Below, one piece after another: positions 47,901 to 59,000 of a stretch of 64,000 nt of DNA. The notes below the pieces were generated by a model. The model worked only from the letters and a program-made list of their open reading frames with translations. It searched no databases and was not told where the DNA came from. The translations under genes and the position numbers were made by a program. Source of the DNA: Mytilus edulis. Lineage: Eukaryota; Mollusca; Bivalvia; Mytilida; Mytilidae. The DNA is taken from positions 46,583,838 to 46,647,837 of the forward strand of contig NC_092345.1 in NCBI RefSeq assembly GCF_963676685.1, read 5' to 3'. The stretch's first letter is position 1; every line of letters starts with the position of its first letter.

Positions 47901-49636
47901 ATATCATTGCAGCCTATTTTCATTTGTCACTCTTTAATGAATGCAATATCGTGAGAGGTAGCAACATGGAAAGTAAAACGAATTATCAATGTTTCGTTGC
48001 CCTTGTATGGAGGACAGTTAGGGCCAACTCAAAACAATTGTTTGTTGCCGTGTAACATATTTGTATTTCGTTCATTATTTTATACATAAACTAGGCCGTT
48101 AGTTTTCTTGTCTCAAATGTTTAAGAAATAATTGATGCATTCCATACTTTATTGTAGTTTTAACATGGGTAGGACTTATATTCTGATTATTTTTGCCGAA
48201 GCGTAAGTGAGGGCTAAAATAACACGAATATAATGCCTACCCATGTTAAAACTACAATAAAGTGGTGTCTTCAACCTATGCCAACATTTGAAAAATATAA
48301 ATTCAACCTATGCCTACAAACAAAATACAATAGATGTTATTGCATTAATTATTTCGATTCTGATTAGGACAATTAAGGTAATATCTATGTCCGATGTATA
48401 TAAGTATACAGTGTTTGATGTAAGCTCTTCCATGAACCTCCATTTTTTGTTTGTTAAAAAGCAAACGACTGGCAATGTGATTTTTCAGAGGGAGGAGTTT
48501 GAACAGCCAACATGAACGGCTGTCGTATCTAGGTCAAATATGTCACTTTCCATTTGCAACAAATTACAGTCATAATAAATGAATTAGTAACAACATGTGC
48601 ATCATTTAAGAGTTTGGAAGTGTTTTAAGTTAATGTAATAATTTAAATGCATGCCAATTTAATAAAATTCATTATTCTACAGAAGTCAATATACGTATGT
48701 GCAAACAAATTTTATTGGATATAGAGCATGGGTTTATTCCCAAAGCGAAAGAAGCACGTCATATTATAATTTACATTTTATCATTTCGATGCCTTTTATA
48801 GTTGACTTTGTGGAATGGTCTTTTCTCATTATTGAAAGGCCGAACAGTGACCGAAAGTTTTTAGATTTCTGTGTCATTTGATCTGTTGTGGAGAGTCGTG
48901 TCATTGGCAATCATACCACATCTTCTTATTTCTCAAAAAAAATGTTTGTTGCCGTGTAACATATTTGTATTTCGTTCATTATTTTGTACATAAACAGAGT
49001 TCGCAAAATCTTTTTCCCCTGGTGGTCCTTGAAGAAAATCCGCTGGTCCTCACTATTAATTCTATTGAAAAATACTAAAATTGTGTCAGTCCCACGCAAA
49101 ATTTTTGTGGTAAAATCCTGAGGACTGACACTTTTCGCGAACTCTGCATAAACTAGGCCGTTAGTTTTCTTGTCTCAAATTTTTTACATTTTATCATTTC
49201 GATGCCTTTTATAGTTTACTTTGTGGAATGGGCTTTTCTCATTGTTGAAAGGCTGCACGGTGACCGAAAGTTTTTAAATTTCTGTGTCATTTGATCTGTT
49301 GTGGAGAGCCGTCTCATTGGCAATCATACCACATCTTCTTATTTCTATATATCTTATAATGACATAACTGTCTTGTTATAACTACATCCTATTTGCAATA
49401 CATATTTGTTTAATAATTTTCCACATTACAATTGCTATGTGAAATTATCTCCCTTTTAGGTTTTACTACAAATAAATCACATTAAAGTTGTTTAAATATT
49501 AATTATGTTTCTCTGTTTTTTAGGAGAGAAACCATATAGTTGTTCATGCTGCAAAAGCTCCTACTCACAATTAGCTGGACTACGTGCTCATCAAAGAAGT
49601 GCCCGACATCGACCGACTGTAGGAGAATCAAAGTAA
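41918..49636 (+). CDS. PRDM12: PRDM12-like PR/SET zinc-finger regulator, 280 aa
   Basis: A nuclear regulator; in animals PRDM12 specifies sensory neurons and recruits the methyltransferase G9a through its zinc fingers. Six exons join in frame: 41918-41999, 43888-44069, 45802-45957, 46570-46672, 47270-47476 and 49524-49636. The N-terminus [12 protein letters not shown] matches the vertebrate ITSDILHSFLYG. The PR domain spans about residues 40-150 (AGTEMGPF-type block [36 protein letters not shown]). Three C2H2 fingers are at 194-214, 222-242 and 250-272; the third has the widened HxxxxxH spacing of the family. Fingers are almost identical to vertebrate PRDM12 ([17 protein letters not shown]). 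It lacks the long alanine tail of mammalian PRDM12 and ends RPTVGESK. Human PRDM12 is 367 aa. Confidence 0.95.
42887..43184. mobile_element. GGGAGCTACCATTTGATTTT foldback, PRDM12 intron 1
   Basis: The left end runs into a G20 tract and CTAGGATGAAATTTG; the right end is CATCCTAG, a C15 tract and the inverse of the left end. The interior repeats A-rich runs with GTCAGGA / GCAGGA. Confidence 0.85.
43297..43640 (+). repeat. Dispersed repeat, AACGGAAAGTCCCTA family
   Basis: Shares many blocks with 53013-53400: AAATCACAAAA, GAACTCCGA, AACGGAAAGTCCCTA, TCATATTCCTGACTTGGTA, TTGTATGACAGTCGCA and GTGAACAAAAC. SINE-like in length and dispersion, but no RNA polymerase III promoter was identified. It ends about 250 bases before PRDM12 exon 2. 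The 82-aa frame at 43673 is not supported. Confidence 0.75.
44660..45765 (+). mobile_element. 5'-truncated non-LTR retrotransposon (LINE) tail
   Basis: Two reading frames, 44705-45193 and 45193-45483, are the C-terminal part of a LINE ORF2 beyond the reverse-transcriptase domain. Landmarks are [42 protein letters not shown] and [10 protein letters not shown], then [17 protein letters not shown], the cysteine/histidine motif. They are split by a single frameshift near 45150-45165 ([16 protein letters not shown] is readable in the second frame just upstream). The 3' tail ends near ATGCAAATAAAATATG. It lies in PRDM12 intron 2 on the sense strand. Inactive. Confidence 0.85.
46282..46434. mobile_element. 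G-tract element, short copy, PRDM12 intron 3
   Basis: From CAGTGGCAGATCCAG with a G7 tract to GGCTGGACCCGCCCCTGA. The interior has GGTTGGAACCCCCCTTTAT, which recurs in several family members. Confidence 0.7.
47121..47182 (+). other. Candidate alternative exon of PRDM12 (frame-breaking)
   Basis: Flanked by CTTACAATAG and GTAATT. It is open only in the phase that follows exon 4 and encodes [20 protein letters not shown]. Its out-phase does not fit the zinc-finger exon at 47270: joining it there reaches a stop after seven codons, and reading through stops at VIAF. Skipping it gives a perfect full-length frame. Confidence 0.45.
48121..48766 (+). repeat. Composite repeat, copy 2
   Basis: Matches 28359-29625 without the AGCTCACC element. 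Starts AAGAAATAATTGATGC with the foldback arms (AACATGGGTAG / CTACCCATGTT) and ends AAAGCGAAAGAAGCACGTCA. It has its own insertions: about 70 bp near 48262-48333 and about 80 bp near 48578-48658. Confidence 0.8.
48995..49146. mobile_element. 152-bp MITE with a precise empty site
   Basis: Ends CAGAGTTCGC and GCGAACTCTG, flanked by a duplicated CATAAA(C). The unoccupied paralogue at 48084-48096 reads TACATAAACTAGG. CAGRG-type ends resemble hAT elements, though a 6-7-bp duplication is short for that family. Confidence 0.85.
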
Positions 49637-49689
49637 GGAAGAAAGAAGAACAAACGGACACTTACTAGATTAGTTTAAAGATAAACCCC

Positions 49690-49945
49690 AGAATAATGAA
49701 GAGTTGTCTGGTTAATAGACAAGGAAAAGAGAGGTGGAGAGTTGTCTAGTTAATAGACAAGGAAAAGAGTGATGGAGAGTTGAACTTGTCTAGTTTATAG
49801 ATACAGACAAGAGTCAAAATGGAGAGTTGTCTAGTTTAAAGACAAACACAAGAAACAATGGAACGTTGTCTAGTTTATAGATAAAGACAAGAATGGTGGA
49901 GAATTGTCTAGTTTATAGATAAAGTCAAGCCTGATGAAGAGTTGA
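49690..49945 (+). repeat. Hairpin minisatellite just after the PRDM12 stop
   Basis: Six units of about 40-50 bp, each with GAGTTGTCTAGTTTATAGAC and AAAGACAAGA. TTGTCTAGTTTATAGACAA is itself a short inverted repeat. It starts about 55 bases after the stop, so it is probably in the 3' UTR. A second weak repeat, AGAGTCAAAGTTTACTGTAA, follows at 49955-50060. Confidence 0.8.
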
Positions 49946-52900
49946 ATCATTGACTGCAGTCAAAATACCAAAGTTTACATCGTGTATCGAAGTTAACTGT
50001 AAAGAGTCAAAGTTTACCTTAAATAGTCAAATTTTACTGTAAAGAGTCGAAGTGTACTTAGTTCATGACAAAACATTGCATACTAGTCTTATTCATGTTG
50101 TTAGAGATCATGTAATATGATAACGATATTTTTGTAAATTTTAGATTTTACGTTTCCGAGTTATGGGGTTTTATTCATTAAAAAAGAGGTGATTTTAAAG
50201 TTTTAGGACAAGGTTTTGATCAGTAATCATGGAACGTTGGTGACTAGTTCATTCTATTAAGATAACCTTTTTTAGTTTTTTGTAAATTTTTTATATAACC
50301 TTGAGAAGGTATTGAACCTCATTCTTCGAAAAAGCGACGGGCGTATCATGCGCTCATGACGCAGCTGTTTATTAGAGTCGATGTTATGGACAAGCAGGTA
50401 CATTGTTTGTAATTATGAAATTAACATGAAATGCTGATTTGACCTAAATTGCGTTAAAATGATAAAATTGAGAATGGAAATAGTGAATGTGTAAAATAGA
50501 CAATGTTACGTCATTTTTACTAGATAATGCGAAAATGTTCGGGTTATAATGTAATGATCGGTTTCATAGAACAATTTCATTGATGTAGTTAAGATGAAGA
50601 GGTGTTAATCGGTCTCAGTTTTAGTATATGTGAGTTTGTCATATTTTTTCTATTGCAATGTCTAGAAAATATTCATCAAAGTTCATTTTCAAGGTGAAAA
50701 TCATCATGATAGAATACGTGCTAACAAAATCGTAATAACTTTGGTGCAAAAGTCCTAAATGTTTACTGTTTTTGTATAGGGATTAAAAAGTGTTCTGATT
50801 TCTCTTTTTTTTAATTTATTATTAATGTATTTACTGGGCGTAACAAGTTGAGAATGTATACTATTTTAAAGCAGGATTATGGCTACTGCAAACTGTTTAT
50901 TACTTTTAGTGAAAGAAGTACTTTAGATTTGTAGTGGCTCCTATAAACATGGAAACTGGGAGGTACAGACATTTGCAGCAGGAAGAAAAATATTGTTTTT
51001 ATTGTTTTAATACTGTTGAAGATGAATATCATGTCATTTAAATTGTCCTGTTTTTAATGATCTTAGACAAATGACATTAAAGTTGTAGTTGTTCATATGG
51101 GTACCAATTGCACCCATTTAATAGCTGACCTAGTTGTTCATGTACTGCATGCTGTGAATCACAGTTTATGGCCAAACTCAGAAAAGCGAATCAAAAATCC
51201 GTTTAATTGATAAATTCAACAGCACTAACTTATACTTATCGTTATCTTAGTGATATCTGTTTGCTAAGTAACAACAATTCCCCCTAAATAAACTGCCGAA
51301 ATTCAACCAAAGGAACTTACTTTTAATATAAAGTGAAATGATAACTGTCCTTTCCTATACAAGACATTTTAGTTTTACACGGGAAACTCTATACAAATAT
51401 TAGCGACCTAAGGGACGATTTTTTTTCCTTGTTATTTTTCCTTTCTTGAACAGCAATATCATTTTGTACCATCTCAAGATGTTTGTAGTTCCAAACTCTT
51501 AAACTATGCCCATGTTAGAAGTGATGTTGCTGATTTTAGTGAGCATAATCAATGAAAAACTGGTAAATTATCAAGTCATGGATTTCGTTAATAGTATTAC
51601 AAATTACTAAAACATTAATTTTACTAAATTCTTTCTTTGATACTGAAAAGATTTAGTTTGGAAGTTTGAATGTTCTTATAGAAAACTTAATACAAACGGG
51701 ACTACATATTATAATTTTTACGGCGATGTTGTTTACCGAGCCCGTACATTTAGATTAGTAAACTTGTTGATCCTTTAAATAAGACTATTCTAAAAGATTA
51801 CCTATTCAATACTGAAATTAGATCTTTGAATACTGTTTTTGCAAGTATACATATTGATAATCAACAAATTACAATCCAACTCAATATTATTGCTATACAC
51901 ATATGTACAAAATGTACATTCACGGTTAAACAATCTGTCAAAATACTAAAAAAAAGTCTTTGGCATTGCACAGTGTCGTGTGACCGTTTATAGTTATTAG
52001 CTTTGAATTGACTTTCTCTAACTCTGAGTACTCTCAGATCTGTATTTTTGTGTTTTGTCGTTTGAATGGATCTGGTGATTTTGTAATGTTATAGCACTGA
52101 GTCTGTCCTAGGTTAGTGGAAGGATTTTGAAGCAAATTAAATGTATGCTAAACATGGTCGTCATATTCTGTATGTTCATTGTACCTAGTCAGGAGCCTGT
52201 AATTCATTAGTTGTCGGTTGAGGCAGTATATCATATTCGTTTTTCAACTTCGTAGTATATGTAGTATTGTTTACTACTACATATCACCGTACGCCTTTAA
52301 TAATGACCAAAACCAATACCACAATTTGACCTATAAAAGGACACAAGTTTTCAATTGAAGTGGATGTAAGTAGGTCAGCGTACGAAATTCAACAATGAGA
52401 TCTACCCATACTGTAAACTTGGTTTAATATGAAAGGCCCCGACACAAAAAAATGTGAAACATTTCAACTAAGAAAACTAATGGCATAATTTATAACAACA
52501 ACAACATAACAACAAGATAACAAATACCATGGATTCATTTATTTCGTGGGTAACAATTTTTGTGGATTCAGGAATAAATGTATATTCGTGGATATTTAAT
52601 TTCGTCTGCATACACTATTATAAATAATTATCATTTCGTTGAACATCTAAATTCGTGCTTTGTCTAAACAAACCTGCAAAACACACGAAAATGTGTATTT
52701 TACGGATATAAAAGTCAATTCGCAGTATGACATATGAACCAACGACAACCACTGAAATATCGTAAAAAGCAAATTACAACTGATGAATAAATCATAATGT
52801 TGTGGTTTTCATCAAAACTAATAATAATAAGTGCTCTTGTTGATGGACAAGTATATCTGTGTTTACCACTATTTTCAAAACAAATTAAATTCCTCTGAAC

Positions 52901-53879
52901 CAAAAAGTTTCAACCAAAGCACTGGACGTCACTGCGCAATGTTACAAATTACAACCATGCATTTTAAAAAGTCCAAAGAAACATACGGAGAGATAGAAAT
53001 GCACAATCAAAAGTAAAATCACAAAACTACCGAACTCCGATGTTCAAAACGGAAAGTCCCTAATCAAATGGCTAAATCAAAAGCTCAAACACACCAAACG
53101 AATGAAATTCAATAACAATTTGTCATATTCCTGACTTGGTATAGGCATTTCTTACACAGAAAATGGCGGATTAAACCTTGCGTTATAGCTAGCTAAACCT
53201 ATCCCTTGTATGACAGTCGCAATCCATAAAATTGACAACGATGTGTGAACAAAACAAACCGACATAATAATAAGTAAAAAAATTTAAAAAAGGGGGTACA
53301 GTAGTCAACATTGTGTTATAATCTTAATCACTACAAAATCAAACAAATATGTAACAAAGAAACATAAACCATAAAAAGGTATATAAACAAACTTAAGCAC
53401 ATTAGTAACAAGAACTATCTTTAAAAAAGATATCCGACGTATTTAAATTTGAGTATATGTTTAAAACTATCATTCCGATAACCTTCAGAAGCACAAAGAT
53501 TATTATTTTTTACATTACAAATTTGAAATAATTATTCAGATATTGTCATATTCCATTTTAAGAGAAAAAAAAATCTTCAGAAAATGTTTGATTAAACTTC
53601 TGTTATGGACTGGTAAATGGGTTCAATTTTCCCGGGAAGGAAGCGGTAATCCCAGGCGAGAACCACGTACGGTTCCAAGGAACCCTTTACGAATTTTCAT
53701 AATGCACCTAAACATCTATGCAAATTAATCAATTCATATCCATTAACGACATTTGCACAAAAAGGGGTTTTGTTCGAGTTACTTCTTTGAACCACGGGTT
53801 CCTTATAAACATATTTTAAAGTAACTTGTTTGGATATTTTCTCTAACACAAATGACCGTTAGATTCCAAATCAAAACAA
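49946..53879. other. PRDM12 3' flank; repeats, no gene seen
   Basis: 50939-51075 is a short decayed LINE C-terminus (METGRYRHLQQEEKYCFYCF, then VEDEYHVI, then a frameshift). 53013-53400 is a copy of the AACGGAAAGTCCCTA repeat. 52300-52500 contains relatives of the GATGTGGT repeat context. No polyadenylation site was assigned with confidence and no other gene was recognised. Confidence 0.5.
50939..51075 (+). pseudogene. LINE ORF2 C-terminal fragment
   Basis: The translated residues METGRYRHLQQEEKYCFYCF and VEDEYHVI are typical of the cysteine/histidine end of LINE ORF2. A frameshift follows immediately (ATTTAAATTGTCC), after which NDLRQM-like residues are readable. Too short to assign a clade. 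Confidence 0.55.
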
Positions 53880-53979
53880 TGTTTTAGTAGATGTTATAAC
53901 CTGGATTGGGGCCCTCAAACCACTCGCCGAGGTTAGGGCGTACACTTAAAAATAGCCTAGCTACGCCACTGTAACTGGT

Positions 53980-54228
53980 GTTCTCAGAACTTAGTTCTTG
54001 TAGTATTATAACGATGAGCAGTTCTGCCAAAGAAAGAGTATCACTTATGCTCAAAGACAAAACAAGTTTCTGAAATCTCACTTGCTTCAAATTTGTCGAA
54101 GTAACCAACAGTGAAAGTGATATAATATGAGGCAGAAATGACGAGCCGATCACTGCCACACGCACAATCTGAAGCCCATCCATTTCATGTACTACTGCTA
54201 ACTTCAATAGTTTAAAGTTGTCTTGCAT
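53980..54228 (-). pseudogene. Class-A GPCR-like fragment (TM1-TM2)
   Basis: An open frame starting at 54228 gives about 83 residues. There is a first hydrophobic stretch (about 21-43), a short basic loop (TNLKQVRFQK), and a second stretch with LVLSLSISDTLSLAELLIVI (55-74), where the aspartate sits in the usual TM2 LSxSD motif. In TM1 the expected GN is replaced by PH (PHIISL). After residue 83 the frame runs into a dispersed TGGCGTAGCTAGGC repeat (53882-53976), so it is cut off after TM2. No later TM segments were found. Either a truncated gene or a first exon; the first seems likelier. Confidence 0.4.
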
Positions 54229-56051
54229 ATGTATATGAGATCCTCATCTGAATGCTGATTTGTCAATAAGTACTGTTAAAACATTATATTCTCTCTTAAA
54301 TAGGTTCATCGTTCCAAAGTAATAAGTGTTGCTAACTATATGTTATGAAACAAAATAACCGATAATTACATTCATTTGAGAAATTGACACGTTTTCTTTT
54401 CGAACAAAATTTATCAACTTTAGGTAATTTAACAAAACTATGTTATTGATCATCAATTATATAAAATTTCTCATTATCTATCATTTGTATATATGGTAGT
54501 TTTCTCAATCTATGGAATAAACTTATTATAAATCCCTTTCCTAAATATAACATGTCAAACGCGAGATATCCCCTTTGTAATATAGAGGGATCGCCTTTGC
54601 AGCAATGTACTGGGTGACGAACAGAATGGTTCCGGCAACACTATACAAAGAGATATTTTATGGTATAAACTAAATAATCTTGGTGTCGTGCAGACTTTTG
54701 GTTCTGCTATTAAGTGAATTGTATACAAATGTTTTATATTCTGTAATTCCACAGACTGATTCGATGTAAACTACAAATATATATAATAGCTTGGAAAAAA
54801 AGATGTCCTTTATCGCCCATTTTTTTCAACTTGCACATTGATGATTTAGTGACTTTTCTTAAGTCCTATGACTGCGAATAGAAATAAGTGATGAAAAACT
54901 GTGGATGTAGTTTGCTTTTTTTTAGTTTTATTTGATTTTAATGTTTTTGGTAGGGGGAGGGTATCGTGTTGCTCAAGTAACTTTTCGTACAATTATTTCT
55001 ATGGTATCTTCCGACTCTCTTTTATATGCTCAGAAGCAAGAGATTATCCGCATTACCAGTCCATTTTTATAAAGACTTACTTGTACTTTACAACAGAACA
55101 CCTTCATAATAATCTTGTATTGCATTGCCTTACAATTTTACATGGTAGAACAAAAGCCCTTTCAAACAGAGGTAATAAATATAATTTAAAAATGCTGAAT
55201 CGAGTATACCTATCCATCCGATCACGTGTTTGCACAGAAAGGTGAAGGCTACAAATGATCCGTCGGTTTACAGGTAATGTGAAAGTCCAGTAATTTGAGT
55301 AAACATATATAATGCATAATATTGGTCAGTGATGGAATTTAGAATTAAGGAGTAAGAGAAAAGACTAGTCGGCCCGGAGTCAGAATGATATGTCCGGGTA
55401 GGGTGATACGTCTTCCTTCAAACTGTTACCTGGTGAACTAGCACGTTACAAATCAAGCTCAATGATAGTCAATGTGTCGATCTAGTACAAAGTCCGGTTC
55501 AAAATTAGTATCATATGCACATGTTCTGGTTGTAAAAATACATTTAACTCCACACTGGACGTGAAGCAGCCATCCTTCATCATTATTATCACTTGCATTT
55601 TTCTGAAACTTATTTATAAAAAAATGTAAACACTTGTTTCAAGCAACCAATCCGAGAGAATATGATACAGCGAACACGAGTCAGAGTCGCTAAAAACATT
55701 GACGGATTTCGGGGTGTATGAAATATACACCCCTGAAGTATGCCAATAAATATAGGACCTCGTTTGCCATTATCAGAGTATATAAACCAGAAAAAGAATA
55801 ATGTGTTCCTCTTTATCAAAATAAGTTGTCTACGTCAGCAATATCAGTATATTAGTTATGCTGTTATTGGAAAGTTCATAATGTATTTATTATTAACATA
55901 GGTTTTGATAGCTTTTAATCGTCCTAAACATGCATGAAATATTTGCCACTGATTCAATGATATATTTTAATATTTTGTTTGATCTTTTTGTTCATTAAAT
56001 ATGTTTATGATAATATAATATTTCCATGTAGATACTTTTTTTCTTTCAGAC
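54229..56051. other. No gene seen; possible RT scraps
   Basis: Near 54820-54870 the residues FFNLHIDDLVTFLKS resemble a reverse-transcriptase block (FNIYINDL), but nothing continues on either side. 55915-55960 is a copy of the CATGCATGAAATATTT repeat. The polypyrimidine tract ending at 56049 is the acceptor for the next gene. Confidence 0.35.
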
Positions 56052-59000
56052 ATGCAAGCGATTTGCACATATTTCTTCGTGGTAGTGTCGGTTGTATCGG
56101 TGAGATAATCTCTTATGTATATTTAAGGTTTTTCTCTGACCGAACGAGACAGTGTATTAAACAAACCGTACAGTCAAACGGAAACCCTTCTTCAGCACAG
56201 TGTTTCCTTTCAGATCCTTTCAGCTGGGAACTGGCCGCAGTATATCTAACAATATATATGTTCCTGCTTCAGAAGTATGCCGACCATGCGAGGGCTGTAT
56301 AGCGAGTCACGGTCGTTCAATCATCCTCTGCTTCAGACAGAAGTATACTGTGTACCGGTATAACCGCCGTCAAACCATGCTGTTTATTAGGACAGTGATT
56401 CGAATCCTGAAAATTTTCAAAAATTTACAAAATTGATTTACCTCTATGATTGTGCGTTTGCTAATTGCAAAAGAGTTGACAAAGCGAGACGTAGGCGGTC
56501 TGTTTCCGGTGGTGGTGGGGTCAACAATATATTAGTTTGTGATTATGACAGTATATAGGAATCCACTGCTGGGTAGACAAACATGTTTGGTATACAGTAC
56601 ATTAATATTCGCACCCTCTACTCAGTCCTGTCTCGTGCTCGACAACAATATACATGTTATAAGCTCATAATAATAATCGAAAACCCAACTGCCATTATTG
56701 TTGATATCGATATCAGGATATACCCCCCCCCCCCAAAAAAAAGTTAATAAAATTTGTATAACTATGTGACACAGGATGCATTGAAAATGTATCAGTATCA
56801 TACTAAACATCCATGCATTGGAAATGTTCCAGTATCATACAAAATATCCATGCATTGGAAATGTTCCAGTATCATACAAAATATCCATGCATTGGAAATG
56901 TACCAGTAGAAAAAATATTCATGCATTAATATGAAATGTTACAATTCATTTGAAATGTACTAGAATGAACTGTACTAGTATGAACTGTACTAGTATGAAC
57001 TGTACTAGTATGAACTGTACTAGTATGAACTGTACTAGTATGAACTGTACTAGTATAAACTGTACTAGTATAAACTGTACTAGTATGAACTATACTAGTA
57101 TAAACTGTACTAGTATAAACTGTACTAGTATGAACTGTACTAGTAGTATAAACTGTACTAGTATGAACTGTACTAGTATGAACTGTACTAGTATGAACTG
57201 TACTAGCATAAACTGTACTAGTATAAACTATCTATACTTTTGTTATTTTCATTTACAGGCAGACTACAGTAAAACGCTGACTGGCAACTTCCCTTCACTC
57301 GATGATAATATAGTTGCAGGTAGGTAATGATAATTTATACTGTCAATATTTACGCATATACATGGAGTATAAAATATAATGGATATCTAAACCAATTAAG
57401 AAAAGATTTCTTATATTTTTTAAGGTTTACAAATTCAGGGCGACAGTTTTGATTAGTCTTGGGAGAGATATGTTCTTGGTTGTTTGTTGACTGCTTACAT
57501 TTGATAGGAGAGTTACGTAAGGGAAGCAGAATGTATATATAAAATACTGGTTCTAATCAACTTAAGATATGCCAACAAAGCAACAAAAAATAAATAAAAA
57601 AAAGAATGAGTAAATCACATATTTTAAAAATGAGTCATTTGAAAAAATAGCAAGTTTTGAATTTGCAAAATTGAATAAAAGTTTCTAAACCAACCTCTTG
57701 GTAAGCAAATCCAAATCGATATGTAAGGAATAACATATAAAAAGAAGCAGTCTTGATACTGTCATACAAGAATATATTGAAACATTTTTGATAGGTGATG
57801 CAATATTTTATCTCTCCTGTTACCATGTTCAAAAGTTTTTTTGGGTTATTTAGAAAAGGTTTCAATACAAATTTTCATTGCAAATATAAAGATGGTTTTC
57901 AAAAGTAAATCTCATATATATTTTCGTTCTGTGTAATAATAAATTATTTATCATTTTCCATGTTGTACTAAAATACACCTCTAAAATTGGTTTTCAAAGG
58001 TTATAAAAATAACCACAAACAACGTAAGTATTAGTATTTCATAATATTCATCATTTCTCTCTCTCTCTCTAATAAAACCCAACATCAAGTATTTCCCTCA
58101 CATGTTGGTTGACTTTTGTCGTTTTGTTTTGGTAACACAGACGAACAAAATGTACGTTAACGATATATCACAATATTAGGTTCTATCCTGTTACCCTTTT
58201 TGGTACAAATGTATCCTGGCACCAATAGCAGTATTGTATTTTGTATATGATAAACTGCGAAGATTTAGACGTTGTATCCTTTAAAGGGGTGCAAAAAAGC
58301 AAATATTTCATAATTATTTTCTATATATACTGTTTAAAAACGTTTCATTCAAATATTGTCTGTCCTGATACTGTAACCATAGTAACAGGATAGACACTTT
58401 TTTCATTTTAATAACTAATCCATTTGATGCATAATGATTGATAATTTTTCTTTTACGGTGATTTTTAATCTCCAACACGTAATTGCACTTTTTACAAGAT
58501 TATTGTATAAATGTTGTGAATAATTAAGTTGTTAGTAACAGCAGAGACATGTTAAAGTGTACCCCACCTTAATTTTGATCTCTAATTTGCATTTCTCTGC
58601 AGTGTTATGCAAGATACGTGCTGTGTTAATTTTTTTAGGATGATTTGTGTTTTTGAAATAATCACCGAAATTTAATTGCTGATCTAGTATCTTTTACAGG
58701 ATAGACATCAGTTCATGTACGAAAATTAAAAAAAAATGTAACACACAATGATAGAGGAGAAAGTCATCATATAAACATTCAAAAAATGTCATTTTTGAAG
58801 ATATCAAGGCAATCAGAAAATACGAGAAAAAAATCGTTTGAACGCGTTACCTTGACCCTGTGTGCACATATAAATTAAGAAAAAATCGAACTTTTCAAAA
58901 TAGATCTAAATCGTGTTTATTATTGATGTTCCGCCTAATAAATCCTACAATTTTTCATTTGACAAAATAAGACAAGGTGTTCTGAAAATTCGACTTTTTT

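Larger units (their letters stand above)
48041..49348. repeat. Tandem duplication with two insertions, PRDM12 intron
   Basis: The order is A-B-A'-B'. A is 48041-48118 and A' is 48941-49180 (TGCCGTGTAACATATTTGTA ... AACTAGGCCGTTAGTTTTCT). B is 48771-48932 and B' is 49187-49348 (ACATTTTATCATTTCGATGC ... CATTGGCAATCATACCACAT). The composite repeat (48121-48766) sits between A and B; a 152-bp element (48995-49146) sits inside A'. Confidence 0.85.

Noticed and set aside
54820-55245. Reverse-transcriptase palm domain
   Set aside because: Only one short block (FFNLHIDDL) resembles an RT motif; the expected following motifs are not readable.
56950-57327. 125-aa frame with CTSMN repeats as a silk-like protein
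   Set aside because: The 15-bp unit keeps the frame open by chance. The real exon begins at 57259 after an acceptor, and the upstream signal-peptide exon joins it directly.
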